Of a DNA stretch of 64,000 nt, positions 1-13,718 are shown piece by piece. The DNA is from Sweltsa coloradensis (lineage: Eukaryota > Arthropoda > Insecta > Plecoptera > Chloroperlidae), in the NCBI GenBank assembly GCA_024449915.1, contig JAMZAV010000321.1, positions 310,001 to 374,000 on the forward strand. The letters run 5' to 3'. The translations under genes and the position numbers were made by a program. Every line of letters begins with the position of its first letter. The first letter of the stretch is position 1. The notes beneath the pieces are model-generated. The model was not told where the DNA came from, did not search any database, and saw only the letters and a program-made list of their open reading frames with translations.

Positions 1-394
1 GTTACTCAGTATTCAGTAATTCATAAGGGGGGTGGAGGGTTAAACCATTTATTCCATAAATGTACCGAAAGCTAAGTGGACTTGCCCCTCTGAAAAATTT
101 TCTCCTTCAAGGTCATTTTGACGATAATCTGTGCGTTTTAAAGCATCACAATGACCAACTCTTTATCTACTAAAATCCTATTTTGGTCAGATAATAATTT
201 GCCTTTAGTATTGCGATTTTCCTTTGCTACGTGCCGGTACCGGGTTTCCCTACTCCCTTCTGTTCATATTTCATCCTCCAAAGCCAAAGTGCATTAATAT
301 TAGACATTAAGCAATATACAATCAATATCCAATCAATTGAAACTTTTAAGAGCACTTTCACACATTTTTGACAAAATGGGGGGGGGGGTATTCG

Positions 395-1013
395 AAGATT
401 TTTTTTAAAAGTAAATTAAATTAAATTACAAATTTACTTTATTTTTTATTTATTTTTATTAATCGTAATTTTTAAAAAAGAAAAAAATGTAAAATTTATT
501 TTACACGAATATATTAATTCATAAAATTAAGGTTCTGTGAAAAAATCATTACAATATGATAAAGCATGTAGGTGTTATAAGTCAACGAATTGTTTTAAAA
601 AAGAAAAAAACTGTAACATTTCGATTTCATGAGAATAATTTTTCTATTGCGCTCAAATTTCACAAGAATATCTTAATTCATGAAATTAAGGTTCTGTGAA
701 AAAATCATTATAATCTGATTAAGCATGTAGGTGTTATAAGTCGAAGAATTTTTTAAAAAATGGAAAAAATTTGTAAAATTGCTATTTTAATGAGAAATAA
801 TTTTTCGATTGCGCTCAAAAACGTGGCAGTTCTAAGTTCAGAGATTTAGAAGGCCTCCATAAAATTTCATAGCAATCGTAGTATCGGTTTAGCTGGAATC
901 GTGTTAACAAACACACAATAATACAAACAGAAAAAAAAGAAAGAAAAACATTCCGGATTTTTTTCTCCTGTGTAGTGAAATGGAATCTTCGCTTCGCTCG
1001 CTTCGCTCATCCA
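395..1013 (-). mobile_element. HINE/Helentron-like element, subfamily B, 3'-truncated
   Basis: Reading on the minus strand, the element begins TGGATGAGCG and runs through a Ser/Leu-repeat-like segment (cgaagcgagcgaagcgaag) into internal units that share ggttctgtgaaaaaatcatt and aagcatgtaggtgtta with the copies at 25 and 45 kb. The characteristic 3' hairpin and CCTAG end are missing, so the copy is truncated near a G-run at 378-389. No replication/helicase gene is present, so it is non-autonomous. Confidence 0.75.
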
Positions 1014-2277
1014 ACTATTCAGTGAACAGAAGTGTAGGAGAAGGCCAAGTTTCTTTAGTACTTTCAATCTCAAACAACACTTATACGAGAAATACCCTCT
1101 GTCTGGTCTAGTGGATAAATACACATGACGTCTAGTGGACTTTAATGATGTGAAAGTGCACACATCCAAGTCACTTATTTTGCGTAGACTCACACTCTTA
1201 CGTCAATTTTTACAACTATTTCCGGTAGTCATTTCCGGTTGTCTTTGGTCTTATTTTAAAGGAAATTTCATGAGAAATATTAAAGGAGAGAATCAAGATT
1301 TTTGTATCTATGAAGGGACAGTCAATATTTCAAGACTTAGCCGTAAAAGTGTAGAATTAAGAAATGGCGTTTTTCCCCAAGTCCGATTTTCGTCGACTTT
1401 GGCTAAGTTATATTTAAGATTGCACAGGAGTAGCTATATATCGGTGCGATGCAGTGTCCCAGCATTTCAGTTAGAACTCGGCCCACAACTGTCATATCGG
1501 CATAATTTTTTTTTTATTCTATTCACGATAAAATTTACTAGGACTTATGTTTTGTCGATTTTCGAAATTGTACATAATATGGTCTTATAAAAAATGGCGA
1601 ACTTGGTCAATATTTTGAAAATTTACCTTCACTTTAGAGCTTTATAAAAAAATTACAAAAAATTTTATGGAAAAAGTACAAAACATAAGTTCGAATTTCA
1701 ACAATTATCTTCAAATTAAAAAAAAAATTATTAAAATCGTATATGTAGTTACCGCTAAACTACTGAACTACGAATGCATGTTTTGCAGCTATTTTAGGCC
1801 TTTTCTGCCCCAGCAAGTGGCGCACTCTGGCGATACGACTTTTTGAGTGACAAGGGGGTTATTTATGTTCGAAAAAACGATTTCATTGGCCATGAATGAA
1901 ATTGTTTAACTAATGCAGAACACCACACAATGCATAGGCCTATAATACATATTTGTTATAGAACACGGTAACAGTTTAAGACATATTGAGTTATGTGTGC
2001 AAGGTTTTGCTTCAATCAACAGGTTAATATTAATTTTGTTAAGATGAGCCCAATGAGAACACGTACATTGCAAAATCATAATAGGTCATATATATCTTCG
2101 ATGAAAAGCAATGCTAAAATATGGTAGTATGATTTACAATGGCCATCTGTTCATAATTAGATCACGCCGAACACATGATGCGACAATATAGTTACTTTAA
2201 AGAACGTATCGCAATCTTTGTGAATATGGTACTAAACAAATTATAACTATTCAAAGATTCGAATTGAAAATGCCTCG
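1014..2277. other. Anonymous AT-rich stretch
   Basis: It contains the longest open frame of the window (1135-1590, plus, 151 codons), but the translation has no recognisable family and AT-biased composition. I see no splice-flanked coding block. Confidence 0.6.
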
Positions 2278-2346
2278 TTTTGGCTCGAACCCGGATCATT
2301 TGGTTCTATAGGAGCGTTTCTTTATTAGTCTGTTGGATGAGCCACG
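2278..2346 (-). repeat. tRNA-derived SINE-like fragment
   Basis: On the minus strand gtggctcatccaacagacta is followed about 30 bases later by the B-box gggttcgagcc. The A-to-B box spacing is compatible with a tRNA head. No clear tail is seen. Confidence 0.5.
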
Positions 2347-2521
2347 TCACAAAAACTAGTTTTATTATGCGCAGAGCGCAAGGCATTCTAAAAATGTAAA
2401 TATTGTTCCGTGGTGGTAAAATATGTAATGTTTATTTGTAACAAGTCATTTTTAATCGATTTAAAGTTCCTGAGTTTTAGCATTTGATAACGGTAACATA
2501 ATATAGAAATTGTATCAACTG

Positions 2522-2582
2522 AGGATAGAACCCCAGTCTTCCGCTGTCTGAGCTGATGCTCCAACCATCTGAGATTTGGATA
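2522..2582 (-). repeat. Weak tRNA-like fragment
   Basis: On the minus strand agatggttggagcatcagct and a degenerate B-box ggttctatcc are present. It is more diverged than the one at 2278. Confidence 0.35.
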
Positions 2583-4422
2583 TGGCGTTATTAATTCGGT
2601 CTACTAGGTACTTCTATTTTATTATTGGTGTGTGATAGCGTTGATATAATCAATAATCATAGACAAACAGTGAAAACAAAACGGGACTGTGTGCATACCC
2701 AGAAATAATAAAATCTATAAGTAAGGACTACATCCAGGCTATAACCGGTACGCTGTACAAGCAGTATTCGCATTGGCTTATTCACTGTCCGCATTATTTG
2801 AGTCGTTCTAGATTTAGAAAAGTAATGATCGCTGCATCACAGATCACAGATAAATCACAGATAAACGCATTGAATCTAATAGTCCCTCCTCCCCACGACT
2901 CAAGCACAAATCTCGCCGATGAGACAGTCTCAAGGCCGTGCATCGCGCGTTTTTAATCACTCCCGACGTGTATAATGACAAATCATTGCTTATATTTTTA
3001 CGTATTTTCCAATCACTCACTAATTATTAAGTGTTTATAATGTTTATTGTGTCATGCAATTATACATAACAAATTCTGTAACAACAACCATATAAAGAAC
3101 AACAAACTCTGTCCGTTCTGTAGTTTTGCACACATCATTAGAATACATATTATCTATCTAGCCTAGATTATACAAGAAACAGACAAAGACACCTAAATTT
3201 TTTGGAGCATATGAAAATTTTAAAATACACTTTGTTTACTGCTCTCTTGAACTTGAACTCATTGAAAATGGTGTTCCACTGCACTACGTCATGCAGTGGC
3301 GGGTTGTGCATTGCAGGGCGTTGATTTTGAACTATACAGAATTTCATTGTTCGAGCCCTCATCACGTTATGTATATGAGAGCAAACTTTAGGCTTTTACC
3401 ACATTGACCGTGTGAGTGGTCGCATATGGGTGTTTTTAACTTTTTGAAATCAAGTTACACATCATTGTCATTCTTCAAAAGTAGTCCATTCAGAAAATAT
3501 TAGATGCAAATCTCCAAACAAAAATACACAATAAAAAAAACAATTCCGAAACAGAAAATATTTCTCGCCAATTTGAGTAAATAACGTATTTACTTGGAAT
3601 CGGTACTATTACGCACGGATATCTAGAATAAGGTATTCCGCATCCGGGAGGACGGTGCACCATTGTAGACAAGTTTAGTAGTGGTTGGTTGCGAGTTGCG
3701 ACGGTCCATCATGCTTGGTTGACCAATAATGCAGTGTTTATTTTTACATAGCAATTAATAGTTAACATGAGAACATGTATAATTTTTGGTAAAATGTTAA
3801 TTTATTGTATGCATTCACTAAACAGATTTTGAATCTTGAAACTTGATAATTGATTTATTTCAAGGGAATGAACGTGTAAAGGCTATCACAAAGCGTACAC
3901 ACTTGTACGCCTATCTACAAAAACAATACAATCTAGAGGCATTGTGATCTCAAAGAAGGGCCAAGCTTCTGATTATTCTACTTGTGCTCAATATAAAAAC
4001 ATAACTTCACTTTGTCCCGTTACTTCATCGTTGCACAAGCTAGTCAAAATGTTCATTGCAACAATTGTTTTAATTGCGTGCAAATTCATAATGCCGAGCT
4101 ATATGCAACGATGCGGTCACGGGGCAAAGTGAATTTATGTATTTATAGTGTGGAAGTGAGATTTACAGATTATAATGAATGACGAAGAAGCGATTAAAAT
4201 AAAGCAACACCCTCCTAATATTTAGTTTTCATAACGCATAAAATGGAGTTTCATATAAATAATCTATAATATGTTATTATAAACAAACTATATTTTATAG
4301 CATTATATGTTTACACACATTGTAGAAGATTGTTTTTTAGTTTCTCCCTAGTTACATTTAAAAAAAAACTTGATCAACTTTTTGTTTCAAATTGCATCTA
4401 TCACTATTACGTGCACGTTAAT
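2583..4422. other. Anonymous AT-rich stretch
   Basis: No recognisable gene, RNA or transposon end. Only short AT-rich open frames occur. Confidence 0.6.
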
Positions 4423-5202
4423 TGGATGAGCGAAGCGAAGACTTCAATTTCACCGACCCCCCAAAAAATTTAGCTCGGGTGTTTTTTTGTTTGTTTTTTT
4501 TGTTTTGTTTTTGTTTGTTTTTCCGTCTGTTTGTTCGCTCTCTACCGGGCAAACGGCATATGCGATCTTGATGAAAATTTGACACGACCTTCGTTTTCTC
4601 TGAACTTAGACTTGCTACATTTTTGGGTACAATCGAAGAAATATTTCTCATGAATATCGTACTTTAAACAATTTTTTTCGATTTTAGTGCGATATTTTCG
4701 TGCCATTTGGGCCAATTCTGACCAAACGGGGGGGGCTACAACGTTCATATTTCACATGGACATTAAGGTAATGGTGATGTATTGCTTTCTAAAAGAAAAA
4801 GTTGAAATAGTTAGGCAGAATCGAGAGAAAAAAAGCTTTTAATAGACGTTTTTTTGACTTTTGTGCGATATTTTCGTGCCATTTGGGCCAATTTCTGACC
4901 AAACGGGTGGGGCTACAACGTTCATATTATACATGGAACATTAAGGTTATGGTTATGTAGTACCTTTTGAAAGAAAAAAGTGGAAAAATTTAGCCAGAAT
5001 CCATAGAAATAAAGCTTTTAATACAAGTTTTTTACGGTAAATAATACCAATTGACAAGAAACAAAAGAAACTTGACAACATTCACCTTCGATGCGTAGGC
5101 AGACAAAAACAAAGCACTTGCAAAAGTAAAGATATCCCACGCAAACTAAAACCTTTAAAAAGCTCATCCATCAACGCGGCGGGACTTTAGCGTTTTCCCT
5201 AG
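4423..5202 (+). mobile_element. HINE/Helentron-like element, subfamily A, complete
   Basis: The 5' end TGGATGAGCG is mirrored by CTCATCCA just before the 3' hairpin AACGC-ggcgggacttta-GCGTT, and the element ends CCTAG. The flanking bases are T on both sides, as expected for T^T insertion of Helentrons. Inside are a T/G-rich tract (4480-4530) and two direct copies of a unit beginning cgatattttcgtgcc and containing accaaacgggtggggctaca. No transposase or Rep-helicase ORF is present. Confidence 0.85.
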
Positions 5203-5278
5203 TTAATTTGAACGTTGTAGACCTACCCGTCCAGTCAGAATCCTTGGTTAATTGAAAGTGACGAATAGGGTCTATTAT
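5203..5278. repeat. Inverted fragment of subfamily A / composite-repeat sequence between two HINE copies
   Basis: The 76-bp spacer contains gaacgttgtag and a degenerate acccgt-cagtcagaatc, which is the reverse complement of the subfamily A internal unit. It ends with attgaaagtgacgaatag, which is also found at 14320 and 57040 in the composite repeat. The two neighbouring HINE copies therefore appear to be inserted next to, or within, an older repeat. Confidence 0.6.
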
Positions 5279-6049
5279 TGGATGAGCGAAGCTAAGACTT
5301 CAATTTCACTGACCTCCCAGAAAATTTAGCTCTGTGTTTTTTTTTTGTTTTTTTTCCTGTTTTTTTTTCTGTCTGTTTGTTCGCTCTTTACCGGGCAAAC
5401 GGCATATGCAATCTTGATGAAAATTCTAGGGGACCTTCGTTTTCTCTGAATTTAGAGGTGTATTGTTTTTGGGTACAATCGAAGAAATATTTCTCATGAA
5501 TATCGTACTTTTACGATTTTTTTCGATTTTTAGTGCGATATTTTCGTCACATTTGGGCCGATTCTGACCAAACGGGTGGGGCTACAACGTTCATATTTCA
5601 CATGTACATTAAGATTATGGCGATATAGTACCTTTTGAAAGAAAAAATTGAAAAAGTTAGCTAGGATCCATAGAAATAAAGGTTTTAATATTAGTTTTTC
5701 AATTTTGAGTGCGATATTTTCGTCACATTTGGGCCGATTCTGACCAAACGGGTGGGGCTACAACGTTCAGATTTCACATTGACATTAAGGTTATGGTGAT
5801 GTAGTACCTTTTGAAAAAAAAAAATTGAAAAAGTTAGTCAGAATCCACAGAAATAAAGGTTTTAATATGAGTTTTTTGAAGTTTATAATACCAATTAACA
5901 AGTAACAATAGAAACTTGACAACAATCACCTACAATGCATTCAAAAAGCACTTGCAAAGGAAAAGTGCGAACAAACGCACAAAACGCAAACAAAAAACTT
6001 ACAAAAAACGCTCATCCATCAACGCGGCGGGACTTTAGCGTTTTCCTAG
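5279..6049 (+). mobile_element. HINE/Helentron-like element, subfamily A, complete
   Basis: This copy lies in direct orientation 76 bp after the previous one. It has TGGATGAGCG at the left, CGCTCATCCA followed by the AACGC...GCGTT hairpin and CCTAG at the right, and T on both flanks. It carries the same two internal units with accaaacgggtggggctaca. The two copies differ by many substitutions and small indels, so they are related insertions rather than a recent tandem duplication. Confidence 0.85.
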
Positions 6050-6061
6050 TTACTAGTAATA

Positions 6062-6125
6062 TCAGTCCGAATGTTAGCACACCACTGCTTGGCTGCGGCG
6101 CCCTAACGGGCAGGGCACCTATCAT
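6062..6125 (+). repeat. 3'-end fragment of the composite repeat
   Basis: The segment contains ggctgcggcgccctaacggg followed by a cacct tail. It matches the 3' termini of the composite repeats at 14605 and 57333. The GCCC-taac-GGGC stem could form a short terminal hairpin. Only this end is present here. Confidence 0.55.
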
Positions 6126-6589
6126 TATTGTATGTGAACAAACAACGGTCAATCGGTCATTACAAGTTTTCTGCATACTGACCCCCACCAATTTTCATAT
6201 GTATAACTTTGCATTGTTTAGTTTGTTTACGTCCCGAACAACCTATGGGGTGGCTTGTTCTTAGTTTCGATTCATTTGATTCAATGTTGTGGTCGTCGAT
6301 CGAGGTGTTGCTATTATAGTAGCCTAAACATTCTCGCAAATGACGTCTTTTTATTTCCCTGTGTCCATATCTACTGTTTGTGTCGACTGTCGGGACATGT
6401 GTTTTATTTATGACCACTGCTGTGACGCAGCGGTCTACATCGCGTTGCATGCGCAGTGCAGACGCGAGAGACTAAATCAAAGACATCGTGAATGGATCAC
6501 CAATTGCGCGGTGTGGGGCAGGGGGGGTACCCACTCCATGACCTGCTCAATGGAAGTGCGTAACGTGTCAAGCAAAGCGGAGAAGAAAG

Positions 6590-6700
6590 TTTGGCTGTTA
6601 TTTTTTTCTGTGTTTGTTTGTTTGTTTGTTTGTTTTATTGTTTTGCTTTTTACCAGTCTTACTCCGATCGTGATGAATCGTGGTGAATCCCGAGCGGGGA
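6590..6700 (+). repeat. Degenerate HINE-like fragment with (GTTT)n tract
   Basis: A run of GTTT repeats (about 6616-6640) is followed by a segment ending ctccgatcgtgatgaa, which resembles the 5' interior of the HINE copies (a gtttgtt tract, then a gcgatcttgatgaaa-like block). No ends are preserved. Confidence 0.35.
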
Positions 6701-7017
6701 CAATTTTACTATTGTAAATGTATCTATATTATGTGGAAATTATTAGGGTTCGGGCATATGTACGAGTTCATAGAATATAGATTATTATATATTATAGATA
6801 GTATTTCACCTATGTTTATCATTACCAATGTGCAAGAATTAAATAAAAAACTTATCCAACGATAGCCACACCTAATTGCAAAGAATTAGCCTTAAAATTA
6901 ATTACGGGACATAGTCCACGAGCAATTTTTTTGAAAATGGGTATTTTTGAAGTGGTTATTATGTGTCTACAAAAATGAATAGATGAATTAATTTTTTTGC
7001 TTAAACCTAGATGATTG

Positions 7018-7036
7018 AAGCCCCCTGGATATGCCA
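7018..7036 (+). repeat. Orphan hAT-like terminus
   Basis: The string ccccctggatatgccactg resembles the right end of hAT-type elements with CAGTGGC...GCCACTG termini, such as those at 22430 and 23828 in this window. I found no matching left end nearby, so this is a solo or decayed end. Confidence 0.35.
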
Positions 7037-10000
7037 CTGGGCTTAATTATCAGGAGGTGGATTTGCTTATTTATCCAATGAATGATTGCCAAAATTAAAT
7101 GAATAAAATAATATAAAAATGGTACTTCCGTAACTAACGCAATAAACATCCACAATTGAATGATAAAATGAATACTTACAAAGCAATTTATACATACACC
7201 ACTTTGTTCAAATGCAGTTACCAGCTATCTCTTGAGGTCTTTCATCAACGAATTTTACATTATATGCCGGTACGGCGGTACTGGTACCGGGTACCTATTA
7301 CGGACGTGGGTTTGAATCCACTACGTTTTTAGTCAGGAGATTTTAAAAATCTTTCTTCATTCACAGCAAACAATAATTCCATTTTGATATTTCCTGATAA
7401 TGTACATGATCAGCTTTTACCTTTAATATAATATATGAGTTTGAACAAAATATGGTTCGATGTAATAACCTCAGCCACCCTAGTCTCCTAGAACTAACAT
7501 CATCTTGTTCTAACTCGTTCAACGAGTGAGCCCGATGAGTCGAATAGCAGTGTGAACGATCTGGCGCTACGCTGGCTGACTGAGACGCGCGCTTTCAGAG
7601 CTTCTGCAGTACATAGTGTAGTCACAGCCACACGAGGCAACTGCGACCGTGTATTGGACGGCTCATTTTCGAATATTTTGAGTGACACTTGTTAAGTCCC
7701 ACCTCCAGGGCCTCTCTTTAGCTTCTCCTTCCACCAACGTAGGCCACTATACCGAGGTCCTGTCCCACCTCAATTTGTTTGATCTTTGTACTATTTTTTC
7801 CACGGTTTGTGCATTTTTCACCGTATATAAATGTGCCTATACCCTTCTATAATACCCGCTGTAAGGCACACGCAGGTTTAACTGGTGTGACCCTTTCCAA
7901 GGGCTATTCGCAAAGCTCAATCCCAGCATTCGGCAAATATTTAAGATATTTTGGGTAACACCTTCAGTTCAGTTAGGATTGATGGTGGATCGAATCGAGC
8001 CAACAACTTACATAATTAGAGTATCGCGTGAAAACGCTGACACCCGCCTTGGCTTAGGTTTATTCCATTTGACGACTAGGATGGTAACGGGATTTTAAAT
8101 AACCGACCGAGAGTTTATGGAGATGAGAATATGACAACGCGTTTTATGGCGCGCGCGAAATTAATTTTAAATCCGTACAATGTAAGTGATGACAGCTGAG
8201 TAGTAGCATTGAGTTTGACTAGAGCGCGCCTGTGGCTTAGGTAAGAGTAGTATCATATAGTTTGTAATGCTGGGTTAGAGGGCAAACGCCAATGGGCGCT
8301 TGTCTACGTGCCGTACCTTGATCGGCTAGTAGAATAATAACGGCAATACAAGAGGCAGGACATCAAGGCTGTGTGCCGTTCTGTTTAGGCAGCTTGGCGG
8401 CCATTGGAGCCGAGTCTCGAGCGCCTACACTATGATATTGTATGTTGTATGGGGCGTTGGTTGCCACGAGGACGGCATTCAGAGCGGTTCAGAAACAGCG
8501 AGCGAAATTACCCGGCACACGGTTGTACTTTTAATTATTACGTAGCTCGGGCCACAAACACCCTTGGGTTAAATGTGTACATATACGTTACAAATATAAC
8601 AGACCGTGCATTATTATTATTTATTAGTCGTGTTTTTTATTGTACAACATTGAACATTGGGCTTCAATATTGTCGTGATTTACCTCCCTGTTAATACCAC
8701 ACTATCTTTATCTGAATTGATAAATTCAATCACAATTGAGCATGAAGTTTAGGCCTGGTAGGGATAGAGAAATATTAATGGAGAAGGTACAATATACGAT
8801 TTAAAAATTTTATGGTTTATCGTAGGTATTATCAATCAAGTTGTAAAGGCATACGGAGCTTTATCGTGTGATCAATATTAATTATGGTGCGAGCATTTTT
8901 AAACACTGTGCTTGGGGTAGATTCAGCGTAGCTGTGTGGTATTCATAAATCAACTCAACAGATTGTCTTTCAACAAAGAGTTTATCATAATATTATCTTT
9001 AATGATAATAATCTAGTAAATCTAGTAGACAACGCGTCTAACATAAATATTAATTCATTTGTAACTGCTGGTTATAAGGACAGCCTATATATACATAGTA
9101 GGAACTAGTACTAGTAGTAAGAGCATAGAAAAAATAACTAGCTAGGCGATAACTCTAGAATGCTAAATATATTCCTTTAAAATATGGGATTACCTTGCTC
9201 TACTACATCGGTTTATTATTCTATTCTAAACTTAATTATTAATTATTCATCTGTTGTTCCTTCTCACCGCGCATCATTTGTAGTGTTTCAACACTCGTTA
9301 TTAACTTAGCTTTAATGGGATAACCGCTTTGCCACCGTCACGAAACAACCCTTGACGAGACCCTGTTAATTGTCGAATAACTTGCATCCAAACGCCAGAC
9401 AGACCGCAAGGAAGATTCAGTCAAGCCTTTCCTAACCTCAGTTAAACGACGAAGAAGCGCTCGTTACCTTTTGACTACAAATCGAGAGGGAATACCTAAG
9501 TCGCCCAGCCCATCACGTACAACCATCTGCGACGCACATTTCAATCCGTTAATTCACCCAATTATAAACTCCGCTTGCAGGTTCGTTTCTGCCTGCTTGC
9601 TTGCGTCGCGAGGAAGAGGAAAGTGTCAGGCGCACGACTCCAAGTTGGGGGATTCACCGCCAGAGCAGCGACAAGTCTAGCACACGACTTGAGTGCATTG
9701 TAGATATCTAGAGGGCGGTGCATACGTCATTCAGAGTGCAGTGGAGATGCCAAAATCGCAGCCCCGAATGGGATATACCTGTTCCAACTTTAGCTATATG
9801 CGATGCAAAAGAGTTCACACACCAAGCAGCACTGTAGCTAGAAATGATCGTGCCCTCTAGATGAGCGCCTTCTTTCATAACACTATATTAGTTGGCGTTG
9901 TACACGACATGTTGTGCTGACAGCGAAATTAATTATTCGGTGTTGAAGTTGGTGTTTTCTCAAGCGAAGTTATTGAAAGAAGACACTAACAAATATATTA

Positions 10001-12555
10001 CAATAAAAGTACGTAGGCGTAGCCAAAGTCAATCTTGGGCACTGTCGGAATTTAAAAAGACAAGAATACAAAATAAAATCTTATAATATGTAAAAGAAGA
10101 AAATCAAGAGTACGACTATTGTTTAGTTCTTATGTTTGTTACACTGGTCGTCTTGCTTGCAGGTGAATGTGTTGCACTATATTATAGAGGACGTGAAAGC
10201 GGACCTATTACAGTATTTGGTGTTTCTCTGTAAGACTGTAACGACTCATTGTTGTAGAATATAATGGCGTTTTAATCAAGTTGTGTCGTGTTCAATGAAT
10301 TATCCCGATTATTGCTCACCTTCATTTAAATATTATTAGGCTCTACTTTAAAACAACAAGAGAGACTGCGTGAACTAGTTGCACATCAAATCATGCTTGG
10401 ACTTAAGGTCCTCTGAATATTGCTGTGCGGTTCAACATGATCTGTTAGTGCTACTCGATATACGAATTCTGAACGGAAGGTAAATCAAAACGCTGGATCA
10501 TCTTTGCATCGCAGATATCTGTATACGAGTGCCTCTTATTTGTCGCTATGCGCGAGAGTTTCAGCTGACGTCACAGCCTCTGGTAGGTAAAATATGCCAT
10601 CTAATCACACCGTACTAGGCTGCATCTATTGTATACACGATTCCTCACAGCTGCATAGCATTTGGCTATGTACATAGTTAAAATATCGTTTTCAAAGTTA
10701 ATTGAAAACGGTTTCGTAAGGGAACACTGTAGGATTAATAGACGGTTATAGCAATATAACGAAAACTCTGAGACACTGTAAAACAAGTATATGGGCTTTG
10801 CCAGATGCCCACTTTTGACATTTTAGTCCTACGGTATCGTGGTGAACACAAATTATTGCATTGTTATTGGATAAACGTGAGCACTGTAATAATTTTATTA
10901 TCAGTGTAGGCGATGAACTACGATGCTATTTACGATGCGATGTTATTACTCTTTTACCCTCTATCCTACGTCCTTTCCACCAAGCATTCAAATCTTAAGT
11001 AGATAATGCACCGCCAAAGCTTTTTGAAATTATCACATTGACAACGTAATTTGTATAATCATAAATTACCTGTATATGTATTGACATTATTTGTTATGAA
11101 TGTAGACTATTTAGCGTACTATATAATTATTTAGTAATGGTCAAAATTTAATTCAGCCCCAGTAATAAATTGAAACATTGATATATATAGTGTGGTAAAT
11201 AAATACGTGAACAATGAATGTACGTAGATGTGGTGGATACAGTAATGATGCATAATGCTGGCCTATGATAAAATGCACTATAAACTTCGGATAAATATAA
11301 TAATTTGTAACTACTAATACATTATTAATAATAAGTAAGTATATATTTATATGTAGTTCCGAACCACCGAAACAAAGCAATATTTTGAAACGTAGCTGGT
11401 CAAAATTATTGCCACGTGGTATTTCTAACTGGATGTTTTACCGACGTTAATTCACCATCACGGCGAATGCTGGGATAAAGACCCCTAGAAATTATCTCCT
11501 AACACAAATATCATTTTAAATTAAGTTATTGAAGGATTGGTTTCAAACGATACATTCATCCTTAATGTAAGGTTTGACATTGTTTTGAAAATGGGTGTTA
11601 ATTGAGAATAATATCTATTTATTATTCGTCACATAAGTTCATCCAAAAACATGCAACCTTCGATCAAAATCCGTTTTGAGATCAACTGCTTCCAAAAATA
11701 CTGTTTTCAATTAGCACAAAATTGCACATTTTAGTATTGTTTTGCATTGATCACTTTGTGAGTTTGTTACGCATATTTATTTATTTATTATTATTCAATG
11801 ATCATCACATGTACACAATCATTAGGAATATCACAACGAGCATAGCCCTTAAACACAGAATTGTGTGTGATATCCCTAAATAGTAAATATAATAAAATTG
11901 ATATTGAAGGAGGTAATTAAAATTAACATTTATGTAGCAAGTTTAAACAAAAATAGATAATCAAAAACTATATAAAAACTCGACGAATAAACACAATAGT
12001 AGGCCACGATAGACCTACAATATAAACATTCAAACAACTAACATTATAAGCCTAACTTATAACATTACGTACATCAAAATATAAAGTTCACAATTATAAA
12101 AACATACAGCATTCGGGGCTCGAAATTGACATACGAATTACGATGGTTTTTATCAATGCGAAATATCACATGTTTTTTTTAAAAATTTTTTACCTTTTCT
12201 TCTGGACCGGTGCCCATTAACATTTGTGGCTAATTTTAATGATATTTGAAGTGAATGATGAAGAACAAAATGACACTCTAGAATCCGTCAAGTTTTGGTG
12301 TTCGTTGAAGCCACCAGCTGTTCTACATGCCATTTGTTTACACTCACTCTCTACCCTATATGTTAAATGTGTAATTTAAATAATATATTATATACACTTT
12401 AAAATGATAAGGATATTTATATCATAAAAATCTTTTTCTTCTGTCTGTTTAACATCGAAATGGAACGTTAGAAAATTTCCACATTTTGTGTTGCATGTTT
12501 AGGCAATTCTCACTGAAAGTTTCAGCTTGTTTTTTTTGTTGCATTGTCATCTTAT

Positions 12556-13335
12556 TAAATGAGCGAACGAAGACTTCAATTTCACCGACCCCCCAAAAAT
12601 TTAGCTCGGGTGTATTTTTTTTTCTTTTTTTTTCCGTCTGTTTGTCGCTCTCTACGGGCAAACGGCACATGCGATCTTGATGAAAATTAGACACGACCTT
12701 CTTTTTCTCTGAACTTAGACTTGCCACGTTTTTGGGTACAATCGAAGAAATATTTCTCATGAATATCGTACTTTTACGATTTTTTTTCGATTTTTAGTGC
12801 GATATTTTCGTGATATTTGGACCGATTCTGACCAAACGGGTGGGGCTACAACGTTCATATTTCACATGCACATTAAGGTAACGGTGATGTATTGACGTTT
12901 GAAAGAAAAAGTTGCAAAAGTTAGCCAGAATCTATAGAAATAAAGGTTTTAATTTGAGTTTTTTGAGGTGTTAAATATTAAAACCTTTATTTCTATAGAT
13001 TCTGGCTAACTTTTTCAACTTTTTCTTTTAAAAGTCAATACATCACCCTTACCTTAATGTCCATGTGAAATATGAACGTTGTAGTTCCACCGTTTGGTCA
13101 GAATCCGCCCAAATAGCACGAAAATATAGATTTTAGATCTTTCTCACAGCCTTGTATGAAACTTCAAGGAGATTTTATACCTACTCACAGCCTTGTTACA
13201 AACAATCAAAGATCCAACAGACCTAATGATTGCTTTGTATGGGCCGTGTTAATAATGTTTTATATTTTAAATTATATTAACATTTTATAATTAAAAAGCT
13301 CATTCATCAACGCGGCGGACTTTAGCGTTTCCTAG
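12556..13335 (+). mobile_element. HINE/Helentron-like element, subfamily A, with an internal palindrome
   Basis: The left end is degenerate (TAAATGAGCG). The right end keeps CTCATTCA, then the AACGC...GCGTT hairpin and CCTAG before a T. The internal unit occurs once forward (about 12840-12965) and again inverted (about 12975-13090), so the middle can fold into a hairpin of more than 100 bp per arm. The forward and inverted halves meet at an AT-rich centre near 12965-12980. Confidence 0.78.
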
Positions 13336-13718
13336 TAAGGCTATAAACAATAACAATATTATCAAAACATTCTACAGAACGTGTTTATTCACGTCTTTTC
13401 CCAAAATCCTCATTAGGTCGACTAGTAGAAATATATCCCACACATAACAAAAACTTGTAAAAATACAGCCAAACCTTACACACTCAAAAGAAATGAGATC
13501 TATAAAAAGGGTCAAGCTCATCTACCCTTCCACATTTGCGCACTCTTAATTCATAAACGTACAGTTTTCCGTAACAACATCCCTGAAATGCTTGGCAAAA
13601 TAAAATACATGACACTGCGCATGTGGAAGGATAGATGAGCATTGCCCTTTTTATTGATCTCATTTCTTTTGAGTGTGTAAGGTTTGGCTGTATTTTTACA
13701 AGTTTTTGTTATGTGTGG

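Larger units (their letters stand above)
6126..12555. other. Anonymous sequence with some GC-richer islands
   Basis: Apart from the HINE fragment near 6.6 kb and the orphan hAT end at 7.0 kb, nothing is recognised. GC-richer islands with more CpG lie around 7500-7900, 8080-8560 and 9330-9800. They hold short open frames without recognisable protein motifs and could be decayed repeats or regulatory DNA. Confidence 0.5.

Noticed and set aside
1135..1590. 151-codon open frame, the longest in the window
   Set aside because: AT-biased, low-complexity translation with no recognisable motif; no splice sites or repeat-family support. A frame of this length is possible by chance in 64 kb.
4423..5202. 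Canonical Helitron (TC...CTRR at A^T)
   Set aside because: The 3' CTAG and hairpin fit, but the 5' end is TGGATGAG rather than TC, and the target is T^T with an asymmetric inverted repeat, which fits Helentron-type elements better.
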